Shown here piece after piece: positions 1 through 6,678 of a DNA stretch of 9,047 nt. This DNA comes from Candidatus Gerdarchaeota archaeon (GTDB taxonomy: Archaea > Asgardarchaeota > Heimdallarchaeia > JABLTI01). Numbering within the stretch: position 1 is the first letter of the stretch; the number at the start of each line of letters is the position of its first letter. The notes under the pieces were generated by a model. That model was given only the letters and a program-made list of their open reading frames with translations, was not told the origin of the DNA and ran no database searches. The stretch covers positions 1 to 9,047 of the forward strand of contig JAEORJ010000018.1 in the NCBI GenBank assembly GCA_016840945.1, given 5' to 3'. A program made the translations under genes and the position numbers.

Positions 1-815
1 AAACCTTGAATTAGCACCCAAGTAGCTTCGCCTAAAACTAGTTGATTTTTCTTCATAGGTGAAGAAGATAGTTTCCTAAAAAAGCCTTTTTTATCAAAGA
101 ATGTATAACGATTTAATGTACCAATGACACCATTGTTCATTATTGCTACTCCAATTATTCCAGGAATGAGAAATTCGAAATATTCTATTTCTTCTTCTAG
201 ATAAATATTCATAGTGTCCATACCAATCTTTGTTTCATTGAATCCAGCCGTCTGGTAATTCAAATAATAAACGACACTATTTACTATTTCAAGAGCAATA
301 CTTGCACTCTCTGAATTTTCATCCAATATAATTGTTACATTTGCTGGAGGGTTAAATAGAACTTCTTGAGTGAAATTGTTTGGTATTATCAATGCTATAT
401 ATCCTTCAACCTCATCAAGGTATTTTCCAGGATCAATTGTTTGATTATTCTCATCTTTATAGGGGATTGACTTGAGATTGAAAATTGGTGTGCTATCATT
501 TCTCTCGAGTGAATCTAGAGCTATGACTAAATTATTTGTCAGATTTAAATGCTCTATTGGACTAATGTAGAAACCCTCATCACCACCACTTTGATAATAC
601 AAAGTATAAGTTGCAGATGAAACATTTGAATCTGAGAAGATTGCCCCAAATAATAATATCAGAATAACTGGATATGCAATCGTAAAGAATATTGTAAGGG
701 GAGATCTTTTAAAATCAATGAAGGAAGCAGAAACGTAAGCACCTATTCGTTTTAATGCCATATAGAATTTTGAATTCTTAAATTTAGATTGTTTAGTCGA
801 TTCATTGTTTGTCAT
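1..815 (-). CDS. ABC-2 type transporter permease, second subunit (partial, runs off left edge)
   Basis: This is the first 271 codons of an integral membrane subunit of an ABC-2 type exporter; the 3' end lies beyond the window. The ATG at 815-813 sits 7 bases after a clear Shine-Dalgarno GGAGGT that overlaps the stop of the gene before it. The product has a cytoplasmic start, a first membrane helix at about residues 40-60 (IFFTIAYPVILILLFGAIF), a large polar extracytoplasmic domain of about 150 residues with many Asn-X-Ser/Thr sequons, then a second hydrophobic stretch from about 216. The segment PGIIGVAIMNNGVIG, then GFFRKLSSSPMKK, is typical of ABC-2 permeases and lines up with PGIIMVTISTSGMMG, then GMIFKISSTPIKK, in the neighbour at 827-2035. 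The two permeases are therefore old paralogs in one transcription unit with the ATPase. The transported substrate cannot be read from sequence. Confidence 0.9.
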   Translation of the reverse strand, partial: MTNNESTKQSKFKNSKFYMALKRIGAYVSASFIDFKRSPLTIFFTIAYPVILILLFGAIFSDSNVSSATYTLYYQSGGDEGFYISPIEHLNLTNNLVIALDSLERNDSTPIFNLKSIPYKDENNQTIDPGKYLDEVEGYIALIIPNNFTQEVLFNPPANVTIILDENSESASIALEIVNSVVYYLNYQTAGFNETKIGMDTMNIYLEEEIEYFEFLIPGIIGVAIMNNGVIGTLNRYTFFDKKGFFRKLSSSPMKKNQLVLGEATWVLIQG

Positions 816-820
816 GTTTT

Positions 821-826
821 AACCTC
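821..826 (-). promoter_or_regulatory. Shine-Dalgarno site overlapping the preceding stop codon
   Basis: Read on the minus strand the junction is TAGGAGGTTAAAACATG: the TAG stop of the first permease leads directly into GGAGGT, and the ATG of the second permease follows after 7 bases. Ribosomes ending the first gene would be placed on the start of the second, which fits coupled translation of the two membrane subunits. Confidence 0.75.
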
Positions 827-2035
827 CTAGTCCTTTCTCCAAATTGTTATCAGAGATCCAAGTATAAAGAATCCTAACCCCATAGCAACAGTTATACCGA
901 AAGGCACCCAAACATTATGAAAAGTTGATTCCAACATTATCGCACGCATAGCTTCAGCTATATAATTCAAAGGAAAGAATTTAGCAATAATCAATAGATA
1001 ATTTGGCATCATTTCAGATGGAAATAGAGCCCCCGATAAAAACATCTGTGGAAAAACATATGACATAGTTGCAGCCATAGCAGCTTCAGGTCTTTTAACA
1101 AATCGTGCTATTATTAATGCTAATCCTGCAAAAGTCATAGAACCAAATATAAGTATGGGTATCATTAATGGATGTATTGTCTTTAGATTGAAACCAAAAG
1201 CAATCCAACCTGTCAAAATAGTTAGTATTGCTACAGCTATCCCAATAATAGCTTGCCAAATTTCATGAGCTAAAGCCCATTCCCATTTTTTAATTGGTGT
1301 CGAAGATATCTTAAATATCATACCAGTTTGTCGTTCAGTAGTTATAATACTCACCATTCCCATCATACCTGAAGTTGAAATTGTAACCATGATGATACCA
1401 GGAACATAAAAATCAATATAATTCAATGATTCCCTTTCAGGAGTAGTCATTGTGTCTATTTGGATCAATGTTGGAATGCCAAATTCTTCGAGATTCATTT
1501 CAGCCAGGATATTTTGAATTATGCTTTGAATTTCAAAGGAACTAGTATAAGAAGGGTCATAATAATAATGAATATTTGCTACTGGAGCAGTAGCATTAAC
1601 TTTTGATTCATTTACCGCTGCGGACCATCCAGAAGGTATAACTATCATATACGCTATAGCTTTTGATTTCATCCAATCTTCTACAGACATGGCTGTTGAA
1701 TTATAATTTGCTTTCACTAATTTTAGATTCAATTTATCACTTAAAGTATCATTATTTAAACCTAAATCTTGTAATAGCAGACTTGCGGGATTATAAGAAA
1801 ATTCTTGATCACCTATTGCATAGGTATCTTCATTAAAATAATATAGTGAATAATAGCTATCAGAAGGTGCTGCACCAAAGATATAACCAAATAAGAGAAT
1901 CATAATAATTGGATATATGAAAGTAAAAAATACTGCTGGTCCTGTTCGCATCCAATCAGCAGCTGTTCCAAAGATAATTGACCAAATTCTTCTTAGACTA
2001 AAATAGATTTTTCTGAAAAAGGATTCTTCTTTCAA
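827..2035 (-). CDS. ABC-2 type transporter permease, first subunit
   Basis: This is a 402-residue membrane subunit of an ABC-2 exporter, of the architecture with one N-terminal helix, a large external domain and a C-terminal five-helix bundle. Helix 1 is at about residues 34-54 (VFFTFIYPIIMILLFGYIFG). The external domain spans about 56-205. Further helices lie at about 208-232, 258-281, 289-312, 323-342 and 378-397. The conserved run DFYVPGIIMVTISTSGMMG, the GMIFKISSTPIKKWEW loop and the late FPLNYIAEAMR segment are typical of the family. The start is TTG at 2035: in-frame codons upstream reach a stop within nine bases, and the next Met (residue 29) would remove most of the cytoplasmic segment before helix 1. 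A weak Shine-Dalgarno (GAGTGA) precedes it. The ATPase gene ends 10 bases upstream and the second permease starts 11 bases downstream, so the three form a tight operon. Direction (export) is inferred from the family; the substrate is unknown. Confidence 0.92.
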   Translation of the reverse strand: MKEESFFRKIYFSLRRIWSIIFGTAADWMRTGPAVFFTFIYPIIMILLFGYIFGAAPSDSYYSLYYFNEDTYAIGDQEFSYNPASLLLQDLGLNNDTLSDKLNLKLVKANYNSTAMSVEDWMKSKAIAYMIVIPSGWSAAVNESKVNATAPVANIHYYYDPSYTSSFEIQSIIQNILAEMNLEEFGIPTLIQIDTMTTPERESLNYIDFYVPGIIMVTISTSGMMGMVSIITTERQTGMIFKISSTPIKKWEWALAHEIWQAIIGIAVAILTILTGWIAFGFNLKTIHPLMIPILIFGSMTFAGLALIIARFVKRPEAAMAATMSYVFPQMFLSGALFPSEMMPNYLLIIAKFFPLNYIAEAMRAIMLESTFHNVWVPFGITVAMGLGFFILGSLITIWRKD

Positions 2036-2045
2036 TTTTATTCAC

Positions 2046-3005
2046 TCACGTCTTATCTTTGTTATTTACCTCTTTATCTATGATTAAAGCTTCACCTGTT
2101 AATGAAAGAAAAACATCCTCTAATGTTGGTCTCTGGGTTATAATATCTGAATAGTGAACATTATTTTCATCTAGGATATCAACAACTTTTGAGATACTGC
2201 CTTTTTTACCAGAAACGACCACATCTCCATCTTTATTCACCATAGGACCCATCTCAAATAATAAATCATGGATTTGATCAGTTGCAGTTTGATCATTACA
2301 ACGTACAATTATTTTGTTGTCTCCGCCATATCTATCAATTAATTCAGTAGGGGTTCCAATATCACAAATTTTTCCTTTATGAATAATAGCCACATTATCA
2401 GATAAAATTTGAGCTTCTTCCATAAAATGGGTTGTTAAGAAAATGGTTTTCCCTTGTTGTTTGAGATTTTCAATTACCTCCCAAGTTTCTCGTCGAGCTC
2501 TAGGATCCAAACCAGTTGTAGGTTCGTCCAAAAAAACCAATTCTGGATCATTAACTAAAGCTATTGCTATTCCAAGTCGACGTTTTAATCCCCCTGAAAG
2601 ATTCTTATATTTTGTTTTACGTTTATCTTCTAAATTAACTAATTTTATTAGCTCGTCAGCTGGTATTGATTTTGGATACATTCTCGCCCAAAAACGAATA
2701 TTTTCATAAACTGTTAAATTATCATGAGTGCTAAATTCTTGTGGTAGTGTGCCTATTACTTTTTTAATTTCTTCAAGATCTTTTCTATTATCAATATCTT
2801 TACCTAAAACAAAAGCTCTACCACTTGTTTTCTTACGTATTCCTTCAAGAATTTCTACAGTTGTAGTTTTACCAGCGCCATTTGGTCCAAGAAAGCTAAA
2901 AATCTCTCCTTTCTTAATTTTTAAGGAGATATCATTTACCGCAATTACGTCATCATATTTCTTAACCAAGTTTTCGATTATTATTGCATAATCATCTTTT
3001 TCCAA
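2046..3005 (-). CDS. ABC-2 type transporter ATP-binding protein
   Basis: This 319-residue cytoplasmic ATPase energises the two permeases encoded directly downstream. All nucleotide-binding motifs are present: Walker A GPNGAGKTT at residues 40-48, Q-loop Gln89 (TLPQE), signature LSGGLKRRLGIA at 136-147, Walker B LVFLDE at 156-161 followed by the D-loop PTTGLD, and the switch His193 (TTHFMEEA). The C-terminal part (about 232-312), with the RPTLEDVFLSLTG motif, matches the accessory domain common in ATPases of ABC-2 exporters (DUF4162-like). The start is TTG at 3005-3003, chosen because GGTGG lies 9 bases upstream and no ATG or GTG occurs nearby in frame. The gap to the MFS gene upstream is 53 bases and includes a TATA-like element, so the exporter operon may start here rather than with the MFS gene. 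Family assignment is secure; drug, lipid or polysaccharide transport cannot be told apart. Confidence 0.97.
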   Translation of the reverse strand: MEKDDYAIIIENLVKKYDDVIAVNDISLKIKKGEIFSFLGPNGAGKTTTVEILEGIRKKTSGRAFVLGKDIDNRKDLEEIKKVIGTLPQEFSTHDNLTVYENIRFWARMYPKSIPADELIKLVNLEDKRKTKYKNLSGGLKRRLGIAIALVNDPELVFLDEPTTGLDPRARRETWEVIENLKQQGKTIFLTTHFMEEAQILSDNVAIIHKGKICDIGTPTELIDRYGGDNKIIVRCNDQTATDQIHDLLFEMGPMVNKDGDVVVSGKKGSISKVVDILDENNVHYSDIITQRPTLEDVFLSLTGEALIIDKEVNNKDKT

Positions 3006-3014
3006 GGCAAAAAA

Positions 3015-3019
3015 CCACC
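3015..3019 (-). promoter_or_regulatory. Ribosome binding site fixing the TTG start of the ABC ATPase
   Basis: On the minus strand GGTGG stands 9 bases before TTG at 3005. It is the only Shine-Dalgarno-like purine block in the 53-base intergenic gap and supports TTG as the initiator. Confidence 0.55.
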
Positions 3020-3044
3020 AATAAAGTATAGAGGAGTATACTGC

Positions 3045-3053
3045 TTAATATTT
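3045..3053 (-). promoter_or_regulatory. Possible archaeal promoter of the ABC exporter operon
   Basis: The minus strand reads AAATATTAA inside the gap after the MFS stop codon. Counting about 26 bases from its centre puts a transcript start near 3023, giving a leader of about 18 bases that just includes the GGTGG site. Spacing is good but in AT-rich DNA such boxes arise by chance, so this is tentative. Confidence 0.3.
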
Positions 3054-3058
3054 CTTTA

Positions 3059-4807
3059 CTAATTTTTATCAGTACTTTCTTTCTTGGACTTTTCAGTTCC
3101 ATCAATTATTTTCTTAGTAATTTTCTCTTTAATTATGTCTTCACGCAATTCTTTTCTTTGTTCTTTATGTTCTTTCTTTAGTTCTTTGCTGGTTTCCCGA
3201 TGATTTTTCATGGAGTTTAATCTAGTCATTAAGTCATCCAATGAATCATCGGTAACATCAGAAAATCTTAATCTGCGTATTTCCTTTCGTAAAATCCGAA
3301 TTTTACTTTTAAGCTCTTTTCTTTCTTTATTTTGCGCTTTTCTAAGTTCAGATAAAGCTTTTTCTTGTCGTAAGCCAAAACCAAATAATAACATTGGTAA
3401 ATACATCAGTGGGTATTCTTTGTCTTCAAACCGTTTTACAATATACTCATCTGTGTCATGCATCTCTCTAAGATTCTTTGTTCTAATAGCTTTAACAATA
3501 ATGGCCAAAACCAAAGCAATTATGAAACAAACAGTTACATAAAGAAACATTATTTCTAAACCAGAATTTCCCGTGTAACCCATTTTCTTTGTGACATTCC
3601 TAAATAAATCGAATAAACTTCCTGCGATTAATGGACTAATTACTGCTGCTAAATGAATAAAAATATAAAAATAACTTGTATAGGTTGCTGTTTTTCTCTT
3701 TGGAGCCATATTCCATATAACAACAATTGAGTTTATTGAAAGAACCAACCAACTAAAAGCTAATAAGCTGACCAGTAAACCATAAATTATTGTAGTAAAT
3801 TTAAACGTAACAACTGGGTAGAGATTTAAGGTTAGAATTTCAGCTAATATATTTGGAGCTGTCAAGCTAATAATCGTTAAAGGAATCATTGCGATAATGA
3901 ACCCTATTAATCCCATTATACAAGCATTTAAAGCACCAATTTTCTGCCCTATCAGACCAGCTGGGATGGCTAAAATTATTGAGATTCCAACAAAGACTGC
4001 TAAAATATAGCCTGAGGTTTTTTCCGGAAAATGTAACACTTCTTCAGTAAAAGGTTTAATGAAAGTCTCAACGACAGTATATCCCGCGGTATGTGTGAAA
4101 ATTGAAAATAGCATTACAATTAAAGCTTTATTTCCTTCTTTGAAGGTATTTCGAATAGCTCGAAATAGATTAATCCTCTCATCACTTTTTTCAATATCAG
4201 CATCTTTTTTCTCCTTTACATTAAAAACTAAAATAAGCAGACAAAGTATCATAAAAATAGAACATGACCAGAAAGAATAAGGGGTGTCAATTAAACTTGT
4301 AACTATAATTAGACCTGTTATACTTGCTACTCCACCTACAACATTAAGCACTCCAGATCCTTGACTTCGATAATCTCTAGGCAAAGTATCAGGAATAAGG
4401 CTCATTACAGGTGATTTGTAAAAAGCCATAGAGATATTAAATCCACAAATGGCAATGATTAGTACCCATAAAGTCGTTTTAAAAGAACCTACCAAACCAA
4501 AAAAGAAAGCTGCTAATGGAATACCAATAATAACAAAAGGCATTCTTCGACCTAATTTGGGAATCCACGTTTTATCCGACATATGACCAATTGCAGGTTG
4601 AATGATAATGGATGCAACATTATCCAAAATCATGACAAATGCTACTAAAGTATAGATGACTTTGGCATCTTCACCAAAAATCTCAGTAAAATTCATAGCT
4701 AAAAAACTTGGTACGTAGAGATTATACACTGACCAAGTTAAATTATTGGTAAAATAGCCAAAACTTGTGAGAGCAGTTCTCAAATATGGGAATCCTTTTT
4801 GGTCCAT
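3059..4807 (-). CDS. MFS transporter, sugar/cation symporter-like, with long charged C-terminal tail
   Basis: This is a 582-residue integral membrane carrier of the major facilitator superfamily. It resembles the glycoside-pentoside-hexuronide/SLC45-like branch: after helix 2 comes the loop motif GHMSDKTWIPKLGRRMP (residues 74-90), the D...GRR.P signature of that group. About twelve hydrophobic helices can be traced between residues 15 and 440, with a central charged loop at about 197-227 (KEKKDADIEKSDER) between the two halves. After the last helix (about 420-440) the protein continues for some 140 residues. A short hydrophobic patch lies at about 466-478 (PLMYLPMLLFGFG), then a Lys/Glu/Arg-rich stretch at 480-582, probably helical and cytoplasmic. 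Family members usually end near 450-500 residues, so the tail is an extension. The ATG at 4807 has no Shine-Dalgarno site; a TATA-like element suggests a leaderless transcript. The substrate is not predictable, and sugar is only the family's commonest cargo. Confidence 0.88.
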   Translation of the reverse strand: MDQKGFPYLRTALTSFGYFTNNLTWSVYNLYVPSFLAMNFTEIFGEDAKVIYTLVAFVMILDNVASIIIQPAIGHMSDKTWIPKLGRRMPFVIIGIPLAAFFFGLVGSFKTTLWVLIIAICGFNISMAFYKSPVMSLIPDTLPRDYRSQGSGVLNVVGGVASITGLIIVTSLIDTPYSFWSCSIFMILCLLILVFNVKEKKDADIEKSDERINLFRAIRNTFKEGNKALIVMLFSIFTHTAGYTVVETFIKPFTEEVLHFPEKTSGYILAVFVGISIILAIPAGLIGQKIGALNACIMGLIGFIIAMIPLTIISLTAPNILAEILTLNLYPVVTFKFTTIIYGLLVSLLAFSWLVLSINSIVVIWNMAPKRKTATYTSYFYIFIHLAAVISPLIAGSLFDLFRNVTKKMGYTGNSGLEIMFLYVTVCFIIALVLAIIVKAIRTKNLREMHDTDEYIVKRFEDKEYPLMYLPMLLFGFGLRQEKALSELRKAQNKERKELKSKIRILRKEIRRLRFSDVTDDSLDDLMTRLNSMKNHRETSKELKKEHKEQRKELREDIIKEKITKKIIDGTEKSKKESTDKN

Positions 4808-4826
4808 GCTAAATGTGTGATTTTGG

Positions 4827-4837
4827 TTATTAATAAT
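4827..4837 (-). promoter_or_regulatory. Candidate TATA box for a leaderless MFS transcript
   Basis: On the minus strand ATTATTAATAA is centred about 25 bases before the ATG at 4807. A start of transcription at that distance would fall on the initiator codon itself, which agrees with the lack of any Shine-Dalgarno sequence there. Confidence 0.4.
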
Positions 4838-4860
4838 GTTTATTCTATAGACATTGTGCC

Positions 4861-4883
4861 TAAAATTATAAGAAGAAGAAATT
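4861..4883 (-). terminator. Pyrimidine-rich tract after the anchored protein gene, possible terminator
   Basis: Immediately after the stop codon at 4886 the minus strand reads TTTCTTCTTCTTATAATTTT. Archaeal RNA polymerase can terminate on such T-rich stretches without a hairpin. No stem-loop was found. It lies ahead of the MFS promoter and would separate the two transcripts. Confidence 0.3.
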
Positions 4884-4885
4884 TG

Positions 4886-5485
4886 CTAGTAGATCTCAAA
4901 AGTGAAATAAAGAAAAGTTTCAATGGGCATCCAATTAGTGTAATCTCGTGATTCTAAAAGCTCTTTTGTTGAATTATCTTGTTTCCATAATTCGAAATGA
5001 GCAAAATCCAATGGTTCACCCCAACTTTTAGTTGAACCAACAATGTATCTATATAATCCAAATTCAGTACCATTCTCCCAAAAAGTTTCAAAATCTCTAT
5101 TATAGGTTACTTCAACATTTAGTTTTTCATTTTCTTGAATATTAACGGTAAATCTAATAGCATCGAAAATTTCAGCTTCATCTTTGATTTGTGCTTTTGT
5201 CCAAGAATAACTAATTGATTCACCTTGTATTGTTAGATTAATATCCCAAGGTTTCATGGCAAAAGGTAAAGTAATAGTATAGGAAGTTATGGTATCATGA
5301 TTTTCTAAAGCATATCTAGCGTGGAAATTAGCAAGAGTACCATTAATAGTAATTATGACATCTTCATCTGTAAATGATAGATTATTTTTATTAACATATT
5401 TTATTAAAAAAATAGAGGATAACGTTAGGGCAAAAGATAGAGTTAATATTACAATCAACCATATTGCTAAACTTTTTCTTTTCAT
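4886..5485 (-). CDS. Membrane-anchored extracytoplasmic protein of unknown function
   Basis: I do not recognise this 199-residue protein. It opens with MKRK and one hydrophobic segment (residues 8-29), which is either an uncleaved signal anchor or a signal peptide. The remaining 170 residues look extracytoplasmic: alternating hydrophobic and polar residues suggest beta strands (VIITING, ISYSWTK, IRFTVNI, LNVEVTY), and five Asn-X-Ser/Thr sequons (N35, N48, N83, N138, N171) would suit a glycosylated cell-surface protein. A beta-sandwich fold is inferred from this pattern only. The ATG at 5485 follows GGGAGAG by 5 bases. The gene starts 34 bases after the MBL hydrolase stop on the same strand, so co-transcription is likely, although the hydrolase itself has no export signal. 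No catalytic motif or cysteine pair was seen. Confidence 0.8.
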   Translation of the reverse strand: MKRKSLAIWLIVILTLSFALTLSSIFLIKYVNKNNLSFTDEDVIITINGTLANFHARYALENHDTITSYTITLPFAMKPWDINLTIQGESISYSWTKAQIKDEAEIFDAIRFTVNIQENEKLNVEVTYNRDFETFWENGTEFGLYRYIVGSTKSWGEPLDFAHFELWKQDNSTKELLESRDYTNWMPIETFLYFTFEIY

Positions 5486-5519
5486 TATAACTCTCCCAAC
5501 TACAATTTATTTATATTAA

Positions 5520-6422
5520 TTATTCAATTATTTTCTTCTTTATTTCTATGATTTTTCCTTCAAATCTTTCAATTGTTTCATTCTCAATTAAATTATGTTT
5601 TGATCCTAAATCAATAATTTCTTGATTATATGTTATGGCGTCATTATAATCTCCATCTTTGACTAATTCTTCAGCTAAAGTAGAAAGATTTTGGAGATGA
5701 GTCATGTAAAATGTTCTACCGTTTTTCTCAAGATTTATTGGTTCATTCAATTTAGGAAAAGCCTTCAAATAATCTAAATTAGCTTGTAAAAGCTTTTTAT
5801 CAGCAATAGAACCATGACCAACAATAAGAGTATCAAAATCAAATGTCAGATAATGCTCTAAACTTGCAATATACTTTTGTACTCCTGCTAAATTAGAACG
5901 AATGTAAGGAATTGGTTCTTCAACATTATCGCCTGCATATAGGATTTTATCTTTTTCATCATAACAGCTAGAAGAATCTTCTGTATGACCTGGCGAATGG
6001 AAAAAATATACCCCTTCATCTTTAAAATGATAATCTTTAGTAAAAACGACTGTCGGCAAAATAATTTTGACATTGCCCCTTAACCATTCTTTAAATTTCT
6101 CTAGATCGCTTTCTCCTTGTTTTTCGATTATTTCTTTACAAAGCTTATGACTAAGAATCATTTCTGCTTCAAAAGCACAATTACCCCAATGATGATCATA
6201 ATCATAATGAGAATTGAATATAACTATAGGCTTGTTTTTAAAATGCTCATTGATGAATTCTTTGACTCCAACCATTGATTCTGGACCTAAAAAAGTATCA
6301 CAAATGAAGATATGGTTTTTACCATTGATAACATAGACATTAGTGGGACAATAGTAGGTTTCTGTTGAAAAATCATCAAATGTAAAAACTTTCCCCCTTT
6401 TACCAACAGTAGTTGTTATCAT
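5520..6422 (-). CDS. Metallo-beta-lactamase fold hydrolase with variant HxDxDH metal motif
   Basis: This is a soluble metal-dependent hydrolase of 300 residues from ATG 6422. An alternative GTG at 6431 adds three residues, but it lies inside the GAAGTGA Shine-Dalgarno block that stands 5 bases before the ATG, so I prefer the ATG. Counting from that ATG, the core motif is SHYDYDHHWGN with His72, Asp74, Asp76 and His77; the usual second His of HxHxDH is Asp. The remaining ligands are in place: His146 (SPGHTEDS), Asp165 (YAGDN) and His203 (IVGHG). Residues from about 245 to the end are helical with TPR-like character (LAEELVKDGDYNDAITYNQEII) and form an extension beyond the MBL core. No signal peptide is seen, so it should act in the cytoplasm. 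The anchored protein gene follows 34 bases downstream. The substrate is unknown; thioester, phosphodiester and lactone hydrolysis are all known in this fold, and nothing here points to antibiotic cleavage. Confidence 0.9.
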   Translation of the reverse strand: MITTTVGKRGKVFTFDDFSTETYYCPTNVYVINGKNHIFICDTFLGPESMVGVKEFINEHFKNKPIVIFNSHYDYDHHWGNCAFEAEMILSHKLCKEIIEKQGESDLEKFKEWLRGNVKIILPTVVFTKDYHFKDEGVYFFHSPGHTEDSSSCYDEKDKILYAGDNVEEPIPYIRSNLAGVQKYIASLEHYLTFDFDTLIVGHGSIADKKLLQANLDYLKAFPKLNEPINLEKNGRTFYMTHLQNLSTLAEELVKDGDYNDAITYNQEIIDLGSKHNLIENETIERFEGKIIEIKKKIIE

Positions 6423-6427
6423 GATAT

Positions 6428-6434
6428 TCACTTC
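6428..6434 (-). promoter_or_regulatory. Ribosome binding site deciding the ATG start of the MBL hydrolase
   Basis: Minus-strand GAAGTGA lies 5 bases before ATG 6422. The upstream GTG candidate (6431-6429) is part of this purine block, so initiation there would lack its own site at proper distance. Confidence 0.5.
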
Positions 6435-6456
6435 TTTATATACATCATTTTAACTA

Positions 6457-6468
6457 TTTATTATTAAA
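6457..6468 (-). promoter_or_regulatory. Candidate promoter (TATA-like) of the MBL hydrolase gene
   Basis: Minus-strand TTTAATAATAAA is centred about 26 bases ahead of position 6436. That start would give a 14-base leader containing the ribosome binding site. The region is very AT-rich, and a second TATA-like run (TATATAAAG) at about 6436-6444 is too close to the start codon to serve, so this is the better candidate. Confidence 0.35.
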
Positions 6469-6504
6469 TTTCCTAAAATTCTCTTTATGGTATTTTTACT
6501 AACG

Positions 6505-6514
6505 TTTATATATA
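6505..6514 (+). promoter_or_regulatory. Strong archaeal-type TATA box
   Basis: TTTATATATA agrees very well with the archaeal TATA consensus. In the rightward direction it predicts a start near 6535-6538, inside the palindrome at 6527-6550. Because the core TTATATATAA is itself symmetric, it could also fire leftwards and give a longer leader for the MBL gene. No protein gene starts at the proper distance on the right, so the transcript is either a long leader for the epimerase gene or a separate RNA. Confidence 0.5.
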
Positions 6515-6526
6515 ACCTTGAGCTAT

Positions 6527-6550
6527 TATTAGTTAGAGGTCTAACTTATA
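6527..6550. promoter_or_regulatory. Palindrome at the predicted transcript start, candidate operator
   Basis: The core AGTTAGA GG TCTAACT (6531-6546) is a perfect inverted repeat with a two-base spacer. Beyond one mismatched pair the symmetry continues for three more pairs (TAT at 6527-6529, ATA at 6548-6550). A site of this size placed where RNA polymerase would start from the TATA box at 6505-6514 is the usual position for an archaeal repressor. No regulator gene lies in the window. It could alternatively form a short hairpin at the 5' end of the RNA, though its two-base loop is unfavourable. Confidence 0.45.
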
Positions 6551-6591
6551 TGGCCCAATCCATTAAGAATTTACCTTGAAAGATATAAATT

Positions 6592-6671
6592 ACCACCAAT
6601 AAAAAATATAGAAAATTAGCTTCAATTGCTAGTTATTTGAGTAATATTATTTATACCAACAATCTGGTGGT
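6592..6671 (+). other. Region able to fold: long-range stem and inner hairpin, possible leader RNA or ncRNA
   Basis: ACCACCA at 6592-6598 is matched by TGGTGGT at 6665-6671 (seven perfect pairs), enclosing an inner hairpin AATTAGC (6614-6620), loop TTCAATT, GCTAGTT (6628-6634) with one G-T wobble. With the TATA box upstream and the hairpin plus T7 downstream this could be the body of an RNA of about 170 bases. The stems are short and the DNA AT-rich, so chance is a serious alternative. I recognise no riboswitch or RNA family here. Confidence 0.25.
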
Positions 6672-6678
6672 GTAAAAA

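Noticed and set aside
2443..2991. Two rightward open frames of 87-88 codons opposite the ABC ATPase
   Set aside because: They lie entirely antisense to a gene with complete ATPase motifs, and their translations look like nothing known.
3210..4280. Rightward frames of 110 and 73 codons opposite the MFS gene
   Set aside because: They are antisense to the well-supported transporter, Ser/Lys-rich from reversed codons, and lack ribosome binding sites.
5888..6073. Leftward 61-codon frame inside the MBL gene
   Set aside because: It is a shifted reading of the MBL coding sequence across its His and Asp metal motifs, so it cannot be a separate conserved gene.
6550..6579. Nine-codon frame MAQSIKNLP downstream of the strong TATA box, a possible leader peptide
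   Set aside because: No Shine-Dalgarno site, no run of one regulatory amino acid, and far from the epimerase start.
6592..6671. tRNA or other known structural RNA
   Set aside because: No cloverleaf, no T-loop GGTTCRA-like motif and no CCA-proximal acceptor stem were found here or in the other gaps.
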